Notes under the pieces: generated by a model | The model's database searches: none | What the model was told of the DNA's origin: nothing | Seen by the model: only the letters and a program-made list of their open reading frames with translations | Program-made: the position numbers and the translations under genes | Assembly: GCA_958299035.1 (NCBI GenBank) | Contig: CATQJL010000112.1 | Coordinates: forward strand, 62,727,823 to 62,791,822 | Length of the DNA stretch: 64,000 bases | Direction: 5' to 3' | From: Cylicocyclus nassatus | Lineage: Eukaryota > Nematoda > Chromadorea > Rhabditida > Strongylidae | Shown: positions 11,344 through 20,606 of the stretch, piece after piece | Numbering within the stretch: the first letter of the stretch is position 1 | Layout of the letters: each line of letters opens with the position of its first letter

Positions 11344-11633
11344 TAAAGGATAAAGGATAAAGGATTCGGCGTCTTCAATACCCTCGGAGGGCATGCGCCG
11401 AACGCACACACTAACTTCATGGTCGAAGAGGCAATTGTATGCGTGCGAGCCTATTACAGTGACTTGCGGGGGCCAGCCGTTTCCAAGTCAGTGCTTTTAT
11501 CCTCCCAGATTACTCTGGTACCAATTTACCGGCCCCGGAGGGTAGAGGGCTTGGTTGGCCCAGGGGCGGGGATCGAACCTGCGTCCGATCTGGTCATAGC
11601 GGCGCCTCATACCACTACGCCACTCGTCCCCCC
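11344..11633 (-). mobile_element. tRNA-derived SINE
   Basis: A 290-bp insertion flanked by an exact 10-bp duplication, AGGATTAGAG (11334-11343 and 11634-11643). On the minus strand the head carries the two RNA polymerase III promoter boxes of a tRNA: A box TGGCGTAGTGGTA (11610-11622) and B box GGTTCGATCCC (11569-11579). The tail at 11344-11365 is three copies of a seven-base TCCTTTA-type repeat. Box spacing of about 31 bases and the preserved B box fit a SINE. It does not fold as a functional tRNA gene because the acceptor-side sequences do not pair. The SINE has no reverse transcriptase and would depend on a LINE. Confidence 0.9.
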
Positions 11634-11643
11634 AGGATTAGAG

Positions 11644-12383
11644 TGGATCCAGAAAAACGAAGATATGTCCTATCACTTAAGCAGAATGGTTGCCGAAGTG
11701 AAGGCAGAGCAAACCAGCGACATCGCTACGAAGCTAAAGAAAACCTACCCAGAAGTCTGCGAAGAAGGTCTAGGACTCTGCACAAAAAAGAAAGCGCACT
11801 TGAGAGTTAACGAAAACGTTCGCCCAGTAATCAAGGCTTGCAGACCTGTCCCCCATCCTGCGCTCGAAGCCGTCGAAAAGGAGCTTGATAGGCTGTTGGA
11901 GCTAAGCGTCATAAGCCCAGTAACGCACAGTGAGTGAGCAGCTCCGATCGTATGCGTCAGAAAGGCCAATGGAAAGTTGAGAGTGTGTGCTGACTTCTCA
12001 ACTGGACTCAACAAAGCGCTGGAGTCGTATGATTACCCGTTGCCATTGCAGGAGGATATATTCGCATCCCTCAATGGAGGCACGGTGTTTTCGCAGATGG
12101 ATCTGTCGGACGCCTATCTGCAGATTGAGTTGTCAGACGAAGCGAAGAAAATGGTTGTAATAAATACGCATAGAGGGTTCTACCAGTACAAAGACTGCCT
12201 TTTGGAATCAAGACAGCACCAGGGATCTTCCAGCAAATCATGAACAAGATGGTGAATGGTCTACGAGGAGTAGCAACCTACCTGGACGACATCTTGGTCT
12301 GTGGACGAACAGAAGAAGAACACATGGAGAATCTGTTAGCTGTGTTTGCAAGAATCGACGAATACGGATTCAAAATTCGTCTA
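11644..12383 (+). pseudogene. Gypsy reverse transcriptase, first part
   Basis: The fingers and palm are recognisable: HPALEAVEKELDRLLELSVI, then an in-frame TGA near 11935 where related elements have Trp, then APIVCVRKANGKLRVCADF, YPLPLQEDIFASLNGG, and the first catalytic Asp in FSQMDLSDAYLQIEL. A one-base deletion near 12195 shifts the frame, and the catalytic YLDD box follows at 12279-12290. The domain is cut at 12383 by a TA-flanked transposon and continues at 13888. Confidence 0.88.
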
Positions 12384-13885
12384 CTCAGACACTCGCACCG
12401 GCCGGCGGCCTTTCCATCATTTTGGGCGGAGCCAAACGCCGGCCGGCCACCGGACTAGTGAATAACGCCGGCCGGCGGCCGTTACACTGTGCAAAAGCTC
12501 GGAAAGCGCACAAGAAGGCGCGTACAGTAAGAAAATAATTTCAAACATTGGGCGCGTTGTGTCTGCTAAGCAGAAAACTTCTCTCTGTTAATTTTCCTTT
12601 GTTATTGTTGGGGTTTTCTACTTCGGTTGCGTCACTTTCTTTGTCCGATGATAGTTGATATATCCCATTTTATGATTCCGTTCATTTCATTCATTTCTGT
12701 TCCGATTTGATCAAACTCCATGGTGTTCGTTATCACTTCTTTCTATATTATTGCTTATTTTGACTTGAATGGCGAAAAAGCCGAACGTCAGTGAGTTCAT
12801 GCCTATTTGCTGTGACGTGAATTCTAGGTAAGTGTCGCAACACCTTTTGGGTACAAACTAAGGAAGTACAAACTAGACGTCCACAAGTTTTTTTTAGGAG
12901 ACAGCTGCAATACATTGTGTTTGGGTTCTTGCTTTTATGATGGATACAATGAATGGTTTACCGCTGTCAGTTTAACACTGTTATTCGTGATTACAAAACA
13001 CTGTTAATCGTGAATACGAATATGGCCAATGAATGCTCCTCCTTTATATAATCCTCAATGCTGCGAATTGTGGACTATTCCTACTTTGCTGAGTATTCTA
13101 ATTCATCTGAAGATCGTTAATCTGTTGGTTTCTGCTAAGTCACTATGTGATATACTACCGCATTTCTGCTAATCTGATTGCTTACGGCTGCTCGAAGCAC
13201 TCCAAAAAATGTAAGTTTTCTCTGACTAAGATTTGATTGAAACTACCCAGTGTTTTCTAGGGACCGATACGATAATCTGTTTTAACCATCTCCTGTGAAC
13301 GCATGTTTTGATAGTGCTCTGCTAACAGACGTTATCGCTACTCTATGCATAGCTGTAAGTTCTGGTATAAGTTAAAAAATATCAATAGATTATTTTATTT
13401 ACAGATTATCGGATGCGGCTTATCAACGGTTGAATGTGGAGAAGTACAAAACAAATTTATGTGACCTTTTAGCCTAGCCAATCCGGAAAGGTTGTTTAAC
13501 GATATGTGAACAAGTTGCATCAAATCTAGCTCTTTAGTTTTGAATGTATTTTTCATGCATATGTGTACAATGTGACAATGTTTGTTGTTTGTTCAATGTC
13601 TCTTTGCATTGTATCTTCTGGCTGTAATAAATATGTATGTTGTCGTAGATTCGTACCACCCCATATTAAGGTTACAGAGCTGAATGAAAGGTAGATAGAG
13701 AAAAAAATACTGTGGCCCAGTGCTATTCTGTTGCGTCATTGACGCATACCGGCCGGCGGCCGTACGGGTACCGGCTGGCGGCCGTTCGAGTTCCGGCTGG
13801 CGGCCGGCTCGCGACCGTCCCGGCCAAATGTCGGTGGCGGACCGGCCGGTCGTGGAACGGCCGCCGGCCGGTGCGAGTGTCTGAG
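12384..13885. mobile_element. TIR element, CTCAGACACTCGC family, TA duplication
   Basis: A 1,502-bp insertion. The ends are CTCAGACACTCGCACCGG and its complement; the inverted ends extend about 27 bases. TA at 12382-12383 and 13886-13887 is the target duplication, and removing the element with one TA restores the host RT frame. Close to both ends are repeats of a GC-rich GCCGGCCGGCGGCC motif (12397-12482 and 13749-13873); the middle is AT-rich. No transposase ORF. A relative with the same first 13 bases lies at 49524-50379. Confidence 0.9.
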
Positions 13886-13887
13886 TA

Positions 13888-14964
13888 GAGAAGTGTTCTT
13901 TCGGTAAGCCAGAGATACGATATCTTGGCTTCATAGTGGATCGAAATGGCAGAAGACCGAACTTAGCGAAGATCGAAGCGATCAAGAGTATGGATGAGCC
14001 GAAGAATGTCAGTCAGTTAAGAGCTTTCCTTGGCATGGTAACTTACTATGCTGCATTCATGCCAAAGATCAAGGATCTCCGTGGGCCATTGGATGCGATG
14101 CTGAAGAAGGATTCGAAGTGGGAATGGACTCGATCACATCAAGAAGCATTCGAAAAGCTCAAGAAGAGTTTGTCAAGTGAGCTGAACCTTGCTCACTATG
14201 ATCCAAGGCAGAAGATTGTCGTGGCAGCGGATGCTAGCGACTATGGGATCGGATGCGTGATATCGCATAGATCTGCCGATGGATCCGAAAAGCCAATTGC
14301 ACATGCATCGCGGTCTCTTACGAAAGCGGAGAAGAACTATTCGCAGATCGAAAAAGAAGCATTGGGAATTGTCTTTGCTGTCAAGAAATTCCACAAGTAC
14401 ATATTCGGACGAAAGTTTCTACTTCTGACGGACCATCAACCACTGCTAGCCATCTTCGGTGATAAGAAAGGAGTTCCAGTCTACTCCGCTAACCGACTCA
14501 TGAGATGGGCTACAGTCTTGTTAGGATATGACTTCGACATAGAGTATGTCAGGACTACGAAGTTTGGACAAGCAGATGGTTTGTCACGGTTAATGAAGAA
14601 GACTCAGAACCCCGAAGAAGACGTCGTGGTAGCTGCCGTTGAGAACGACGTGAACTTCGTGTTGAAGAACTGCATAAGGAAATTGCCAGTGACGGTGTCA
14701 GATGTGCAGTCCTATACGAAGAAGGATCCAGCACTAAAAAGAGTACTGACATTTGTGAAGAAAGGAGAATGGCCAGACGTAAATGGAGAGTTGGCACATT
14801 TTCGAAATCGAAGAGACACATTGTCAGTCGTGGAGCAATGTCTGATATCGGCCGAAAGGGTTGTGACACCCAAGGAGCTTCGAGGAAATGTTCTGAAGGA
14901 ACTGCATAGTGGTCATCCAGGGATAGTAAGGATGAAGAAACTAGCTCGAAGTTACGTCTACTAG
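13888..14964 (+). pseudogene. Gypsy RT end, RNase H and integrase zinc finger start
   Basis: It resumes the RT at KCSFGKPEIRYLGF, then QLRAFLGMVTYYAAFMPKI. RNase H follows: Asp in VVAADASDYGIGCV, Glu in NYSQIEKEALGIVFAVKKF, Asp in LLTDHQPLLAIF, and EYVRTTKFGQADGLSRL. The HHCC zinc finger starts at ELHSGHPGIVRMKKLARS. The frame ends at a TAG (14962-14964) where related elements have Trp. That TAG is inside the target duplication of the next insertion, so it is a nonsense mutation and not an effect of the insertion. Confidence 0.88.
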
Positions 14965-14969
14965 CCGAA

Positions 14970-15950
14970 TGGATGCGGTGCAGGAGGAACCAAAGGCCTG
15001 CCGCCTGTACCTACAGGAGATAATTAAGAGCGCGAGCTCTGTGGAGAAGATCTTGGCAAAGATCTAGATAAACTTGGCAAAATACCTTTTGAAAACAAAT
15101 TCTTATAACTCTGCTTGGGAATAACTTTGTAAGATTTGAAAAAGAGAATTGGAATCAGCGCTGAAAGGCGCATTTTTCAGTACCAGCCTGTGCGGTAATA
15201 AACAACTCTATCTTGCGCTCGCTTTCTACAAATAATTATTGCAGATGAACTGAAGACTTTCACAGTCTTTGAATACTGAGGAATTTGAGTTTCAGTGATA
15301 AAAAGTTTTGATTAAACTTTTTAGTGAGAATTCTGGGACTGAGGAAATGGGAAAGTGGTGATAGGAGGAGGTTTTTCACTCTTAAATCGTGATGAACTTT
15401 TCTTTTGTGTACAATTTTGAAATTATCAACTACACATTTACTATCCCAATATATGAAAACTCAAAAAGTCTCAAAAATGGCACTAGAGTAAGTTTAAAGT
15501 AAGACAATCTGCGTCTTGCATCTTCATAGAAGCCTCCAAATTTATTTCTATGACATTCTGATCACAATTTGACTTGAAAGACGAACTGAATTTTATTCTT
15601 TTTTTATTTAACTCGAGGAAAAAAGAGTAAATTTCAAATGAAAACTACTCCCAATATCTAAAACTTCAAATTTCATCAGACGTCAAAGAAAGTCAGTTTT
15701 TCCGACTACCAAAGTTCGAAATTTTGACATACTTCCGCTTTCAATGAATGCGCCTTCTAATTTCTATTACCCATCTGTTTTTCAAAATTTTCAAAGTCAT
15801 TTTCAAGCAGAGTTATAAGAGTTCATTTTTGAAGGGTATCTTGCCAAGTTCTTATGGATCTTTGCCAAAATCTTCTCCACAGCTCTCGGTCTCTTAATTA
15901 TCTCCTGTGGGTACAGGCGGCGACCCTTTGGTTCCTCCTGCACCACCCCC
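14970..15950. mobile_element. MITE with 8-bp duplication (hAT-like)
   Basis: 981 bp, flanked by the exact 8-bp duplication TAGCCGAA (14962-14969 and 15951-15958). The terminal inverted repeats are about 95 bases and imperfect (GGTGCAGGAGGAACCAAAGG at the left). The inside is AT-rich with no ORF. An 8-bp duplication points to hAT or another superfamily with that signature; the termini do not match the classic CAGTG-type hAT ends, so the assignment is tentative. Confidence 0.85.
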
Positions 15951-16084
15951 TAGCCGAATATAGACAAAGATTGCGAAGACTTGGTACGAAGTTGTACGAA
16001 ATGTCAGGAATTAGCCAAGAATCCGACGAAAGTACCATTAGAAGCATGGCCATCCGCGACTCGAGTGTGGCAGAGGATACACAT
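15951..16084 (+). pseudogene. Gypsy integrase zinc finger, second half
   Basis: A short piece encoding the C-x2-C of the zinc finger in LVRSCTKCQELAKNPTK and the linker up to the first catalytic block, where it is cut by the insertion at 16085. Codons join in frame with the piece before (after removal of 14970-15950) and after (18726). Confidence 0.85.
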
Positions 16085-16095
16085 TATACTTTGAA

Positions 16096-16432
16096 CCGAA
16101 TCGAATGATTATTCGATTATTCGAATAAATCATTCGAATGCGAATGATTCGAAAATTCGAATATTCGAAAATCTGAGATTTCGAATAATATTCGACAGTC
16201 GAATATTCGAAAATTTTCATTTTCGAATATTATTCGAAAGTCGAATGTTCGAAATTCTCAACTTTCGAATACTATTCGATAGTCGAATATTCGATGGTCA
16301 TTAATTCGATCATTCGATGTCCATGGAATATTCGAATATTCGATGAGCACCGAATATTCGAAAATTCGATAAGAATTGACTATTCGAAAATTCGAAGCAT
16401 CGAATATTCGGAAATTCGATTTCCACAACATA
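16096..16432. repeat. ATTCGAA-type short repeat array
   Basis: Dense irregular array of gaatattcgaaa and attcgaat motifs, each nearly palindromic, spaced roughly 10-15 bases. The same motif fills 17437-17555 and 18616-18705, the other subterminal side of the host transposon. It may bind the transposase or be a slippage-prone satellite. Confidence 0.85.
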
Positions 16433-17559
16433 TACGGGGTGTCCCAAGGGTATGTACAAACTGATTAATCGCTAATACCTCTCACGAAGTCTTTTGCCAA
16501 CCTTTAAGTAACATCCTGTAGGGATGGCTTCAGCTTGCAAATACAGCGGAAAGCAAATCACCTATGTTTTTCTTGTTGTGTTATAACGGTATGAACTTAG
16601 CATATAGAGCAACTGCGAAATGAGACAAAAGAGTTTCCCAACAAAAAAGAGACTCGGCCTTTTTGTTTCTCATTCTTGGGCAAACGGCTCTTGATATCTC
16701 AAAACCCTCCTCAATTTTCCTACGGTAATTTACAACAGTGAAAAGCGATCGATACATCGCTTCATACTGTAAGTCTAGGTTGATGTCAGCCCACAGATTC
16801 ACATACTGTTGGGACCCCTATATGTCAGTCCACAACTCTCAATAAGGATGAATAATCTTCTTCGATTTTTGAAACCTTTACAACTGTCACGTACGCTTTT
16901 AGGTTCTTAAAGGCAGCGTCCCAAAAGATGGGTCCGAGAATTTGCAGCGATGTTAAATTAGACCCCCTACCTAAGCGGTGACGAAGTTCGGAGCGAAAAA
17001 GAGGGTCTGGTAAGCTTGAAAATTGCTCCCAAAGTGGCCCATCTTGGCAGGCCCGAATGCCGCCCGCACAGCTAATTCGAACTGCAAGACCAGAGAACGC
17101 ATAGCACACACAGTCATGAGTGCAGGGTCCCGCAACGACTCTGCGTCTCTACCCTGCATGCATCTCGACTCACGAGCCTACCGCAAGATCCGGGCCACTT
17201 ACGGGCCAATTTCAGGCCTGGTAGCCCCCTTTTTCGCTCCGAAAATCAGTCATCGCTTAGGTGGGTGGACTACTTTAACATCGCCACAATCCGGCACCCA
17301 TCTTCTTGCCGGGGCTGCAACTGAACCATTTTTTCGTTGTAAATTGAAACATAAAAAATGTTATACCTGAAAAAATTTATTCTGAGATGTTTTGGTCTCT
17401 CACAGGTAGTCTCACTGACATAATTTATTTGCATAGTATTCGAAAATCGAATGATATTCGAAATCGAAATCGAATATTATTCGAGAACCGAATAATATTC
17501 GAAATTCGAATATCGAATGGTATTCGATATTCGAATATTATTCGATTCGAAAACTTCCA

Positions 17560-18615
17560 TCTTATATATAAAGCTGAATGTCTGTTTGTCTGTATGTCTG
17601 TCTGTATGTCTGTACGTATGTTCCGAATAGAAAATTCCATTTCTGAACCGATCCGGACCAAACTTGGCACACATACGCTACGGGCCCCGGCGGGTGTCAT
17701 AGGCTACTTTTCGTCATCGATCGATATCGATTTTATCGATTTTTATCGATTTTTTTGCTGAGTTCACCTACGGGGCTGGGAGTTGGCACAGGGGGGTAAT
17801 CGAGCATGGGGATTCCGAATACAATATTGGTTTTCAGGATTATCGATTACTTTTATCGATTTTATCGATTTTTTGCAAAGTTTGAGCTACGGGGCTGGGA
17901 GTTCGCACAGGGGGGTAATCGAGCATGGGGATTCCGAATACAATATTGGTTTTCGGGATTATCGATTACTTTTATCGATTTTATCGATTTTTTGCAAAGT
18001 TTGAGCTAGGGGGCTGGGAGTTGGCACAAGGGGGTAATCGAGCATGCTGATCATCCCCAAGGGGGGTGATCAGCATGCGCGATTACACCCCTGTGCCAAA
18101 TTCCAGCCCCTAGCTCAAATTTTCAAAAAATCGATAAAATCGATAAAAGTAATGGACGATCTTGAAAACTAATATAGTATTCGTAATCTGCATGCTCGAT
18201 TACCCCTCCTGTGCAAACTCCCAGCCCCGTAGCTCAAACTTTGCAAAAAATCGATAAAATCGATAAAAGTAATGGACGGTCTTGAAAACTAATATAGTAT
18301 TCGTAATCTGCATGCTCGATTACCCCCCTGCGCAAACTCCCAGCCCCGCAGGTCAAACTTTACAAAAACAATCGATAAAATCGATAAAAGTAATGGACGA
18401 TCCTGAAAACTAATATTGTATTCGAAATCCCCATGCTCACTTCCCCCCCTGTGCCAACTCCTAGCCCTATAGGTGAACTCTGCAAAAAAATCGATAAAAA
18501 TCGGTAAAATCGACATCGATCGATAACGAAAAGTGGACTGTGACACTCGCCGGGGCCCGAAGTGTATGTGTGCCAAGTTTGGTCCGGATACGGCGGAGCC
18601 GGGTAAGCCAGCTAG
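17560..18615 (+). mobile_element. Helitron-like non-autonomous element 1
   Basis: It starts TCTTATATATAAAGCTGAATG-like after host A and ends with a GC hairpin (ggcggagccggg) followed by CTAG and host T, the Helitron A|T insertion signature. The interior (17770-18540) holds several 110-120-base units with ggctgggagttggcacaggg and tcgattttatcgatttttt. Those right of about 18055 are inverted relative to those on the left, forming a large palindrome. No Rep/helicase gene. Confidence 0.85.
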
Positions 18616-18717
18616 TTTTCGAATAAAATTCGATAGTCGAATATCCGAAGTTTTCAATTTTCGAATATTATTCGATATTCGAATATTCGAAAAAAATTTC
18701 GAATTTCCCAAAGTATA

Positions 18718-19697
18718 ATACACATCGACTTCGCTGGACCTATGCAAGGAGTCTTCTACTTGGTAGTAGTAGACGCATACAGCAAATGGCCTGAAATGAT
18801 CGAGATGACCAATATCTCGGCGGCGAAGACGGTGAAGGCTTTAAAGAACTTGTTTGCGAGGTATGGATTACCGCAAACAATAGTGAGCGACAACGGTACA
18901 CAGTTCACGTCGGACTTGTTTAAGAAGATGTGTGACGAAGGTGGAATCACGCATATAAGGACTGCTCCGTACCACCCTCAATCGAATGGACAGGCAGAGC
19001 GTTTCGTTGATACGCTGAAACGCGGAATCAAGAAACTAGAGGGGGAGGAGAGGCCAACAGAAGAGACTCTAAATGTGGTGTTACAAGCGTACAGGACAAC
19101 ACCAAACACGATCTTGAACGACAAGACGCCAGCAGAATTGTTTCTCGGCAGAAACTTGCGCACAAAATTAAGTCTGTTATTACCGATGACAGAAGATGCA
19201 GAAGACCTACTCGCACGAAGAAGACGAGAGCGCATGAAGGATCAGTTCGACCAGAAGCATGCGTTCGAAAAGATTTCGAAGTTGATGACCTGGTATACGC
19301 TAAGCAGTGGAAACCACCCCACTTCCACTGGGTGAAAGGAACCGTGATGAGACGTATTGGACGTGTCAATTATGAAGTTATGGTTGGTGATGAGGTATGC
19401 GAGAAGCATGCAAATCAGCTGCGATATCCAAGCGATAGTGAACAAGTCGCCGTACGACAACAACTTCAACAACAATCCGAAGCTTTGAAGATACTGTTAG
19501 ATGTTCTGACAGAAGACGACACACTATCGAGGAATGGCAATGCTGCTGAAGGGAGTTCCGAGCAAGCGATCGCGAGCGATGTGCCAGTACCCGTGGATTC
19601 GACGACATCAAGCCACGAGCCCTCCACGCCACCGACAACGCTTCGGAGATCGAGCAGAACGAGAAGACCGGTACAACGGTTCCAACCTAGTCCATAG
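18718..19697 (+). pseudogene. Gypsy integrase catalytic core and C terminus
   Basis: The core carries FYLVVVDAYSKWPEM, the second catalytic Asp in IVSDNGTQFTSDLF, and Glu in SNGQAERFVDTLKRG; the first catalytic Asp codon directly follows the target duplication at 18718-18725. After NDKTPAELFLGRNLRTKLS, a frameshift near 19310 moves to a frame encoding an integrase C-terminal beta domain (GTVMRRIGRVNYEVMVGD, HANQLRYPSD) and a Ser/Thr/Arg-rich tail ending at 19697. It would insert the cDNA in an intact element. Confidence 0.9.
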
Positions 19698-19795
19698 CAT
19701 GTTATCGTACGTTTGTTTCATTAGATTTGTAGTTGTTTAAATGATAGTGATATCTATGTGTAATCGATTTCTTAGCTGTTCATATTTATAGTTCA

Positions 19796-20266
19796 CTAGC
19801 TGCGGTCCCCGGTCCCGCCCGGGCCGAAAGTCCAGAATGGCCCAGCATAGGGTGTGCTTCAAGATGTATACTTACCAGTCCTCCACTTTCTTCAGTTCAC
19901 ATCTTCTGTGACTCTCTTGCTTCACTCCTTGTCAGTTCCAGCGCTCGTGTAGTATCCGTTGTGAATAGTCTTCTTTCTTGACCGGCTCGCTTCATGACAC
20001 CGCATGCTCCTCACCGCAATATGTAAATGATCTCTACCACCCCTTACTACTTAAGTTGGAGAAATGAATGGTATAGCCTTCATTTTCCTAGATTTTAGTA
20101 AACAAAATCAATAAATCGATAGAAGGACCCAGCGAATTGTCGAAAAAAGTAGCCTATCTGATGCGCCGTGTCTCATTTATATGGAAACAAAATTCAGCCT
20201 CTTTGGTCCACATACAAAAGAGTCTATAAGCCACAAACATCCTAACAAACACGGTACAGTGTTTGA

Positions 20267-20314
<48 letters not shown>
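19796..20314 (-). mobile_element. Helitron-like non-autonomous element 2 with (TA)n
   Basis: On the minus strand it begins TC followed by about 17 TA repeats (20276-20312). It ends with a GC-rich hairpin region (gggcgggaccggggaccgc) and CTAG directly before host T. Host A precedes the TC. The body (about 400 bases) has no recognised gene. It sits between the integrase stop and the polypurine tract of the LTR element. Confidence 0.8.
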
Positions 20315-20351
20315 TGCTTTTATCGTAGGCTAGTTTTGTGTAACTACCCTA

Positions 20352-20361
20352 CTGGGGGAGG
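20352..20361 (+). other. Polypurine tract of the LTR element
   Basis: ctgggggagg directly precedes the 3' LTR. This is the expected place and composition for the primer of plus-strand synthesis. Confidence 0.7.
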
Positions 20362-20606
20362 TGTTATGTTAATGTCTGATCAGTTGTTTTCTCGTATGAT
20401 CTGCCCTCGCTGAGGCGCCTGCGACCTCAATGCGCGGGAAATGAGCGCTATAAAAGGCGCTCGCTGTTAGCCATTGTCAGTTCGCTTGTTCACTCATCTG
20501 CCTCTCTTATTTTTGACTGTTCTATTATTTTCTAATAAATATTCTCTGTTCCTCGTGTGCTGCCTCAGGACGAAGAGTCGACGTGTCCGACGTGAAGGAC
20601 ACAACA
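20362..20606 (+). repeat. 3' LTR (245 bp)
   Basis: Same length and, by eye, the same sequence as the 5' LTR, from TGTTATG to ACAACA. It is followed by the AGTTT duplication and then the interrupted intron of the duplicated gene. Confidence 0.95.

Larger units (their letters stand above)
16085..18717. mobile_element. 8-bp-duplication TIR element (hAT-like) rich in ATTCGAA repeats, with nested Helitron
   Basis: Ends TATACTTTG and CAAAGTATA are perfect inverted repeats of nine bases. The exact 8-bp duplication is ATACACAT (16077-16084 and 18718-18725). Removal restores the integrase frame at its first catalytic Asp. Just inside each end are arrays of attcgaa-type motifs in both orientations (16096-16432, and 17437-17555 with 18616-18705). 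The segment 16435-17435 is unique sequence starting cggggtgtccc, with no transposase found. A Helitron-like element (17560-18615) interrupts the right-hand array. Confidence 0.85.
9980..20606 (+). mobile_element. Ty3/Gypsy LTR retrotransposon with five nested insertion events
   Basis: Two 245-bp LTRs, 5-bp duplication AGTTT (9975-9979 and 20607-20611), and order gag, protease, RT, RNase H, integrase. Removing five insertions with their target duplications leaves about 4.67 kb, a normal Gypsy length. At the four insertions that hit coding sequence, removal joins codons in frame, which fixes the insertion boundaries. The coding region also has frameshifts near 10885, 12195 and 19310, an in-frame TGA near 11935, and an in-frame TAG at 14962. 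The element cannot encode its own proteins. It sits in an intron of copy 2 of the duplicated gene, in the same orientation. Confidence 0.95.

Noticed and set aside
11569..11622. A tRNA gene from the A and B boxes
   Set aside because: The boxes belong to a SINE with target duplication and tail. The acceptor arm does not pair, so it is not a functional tRNA gene.
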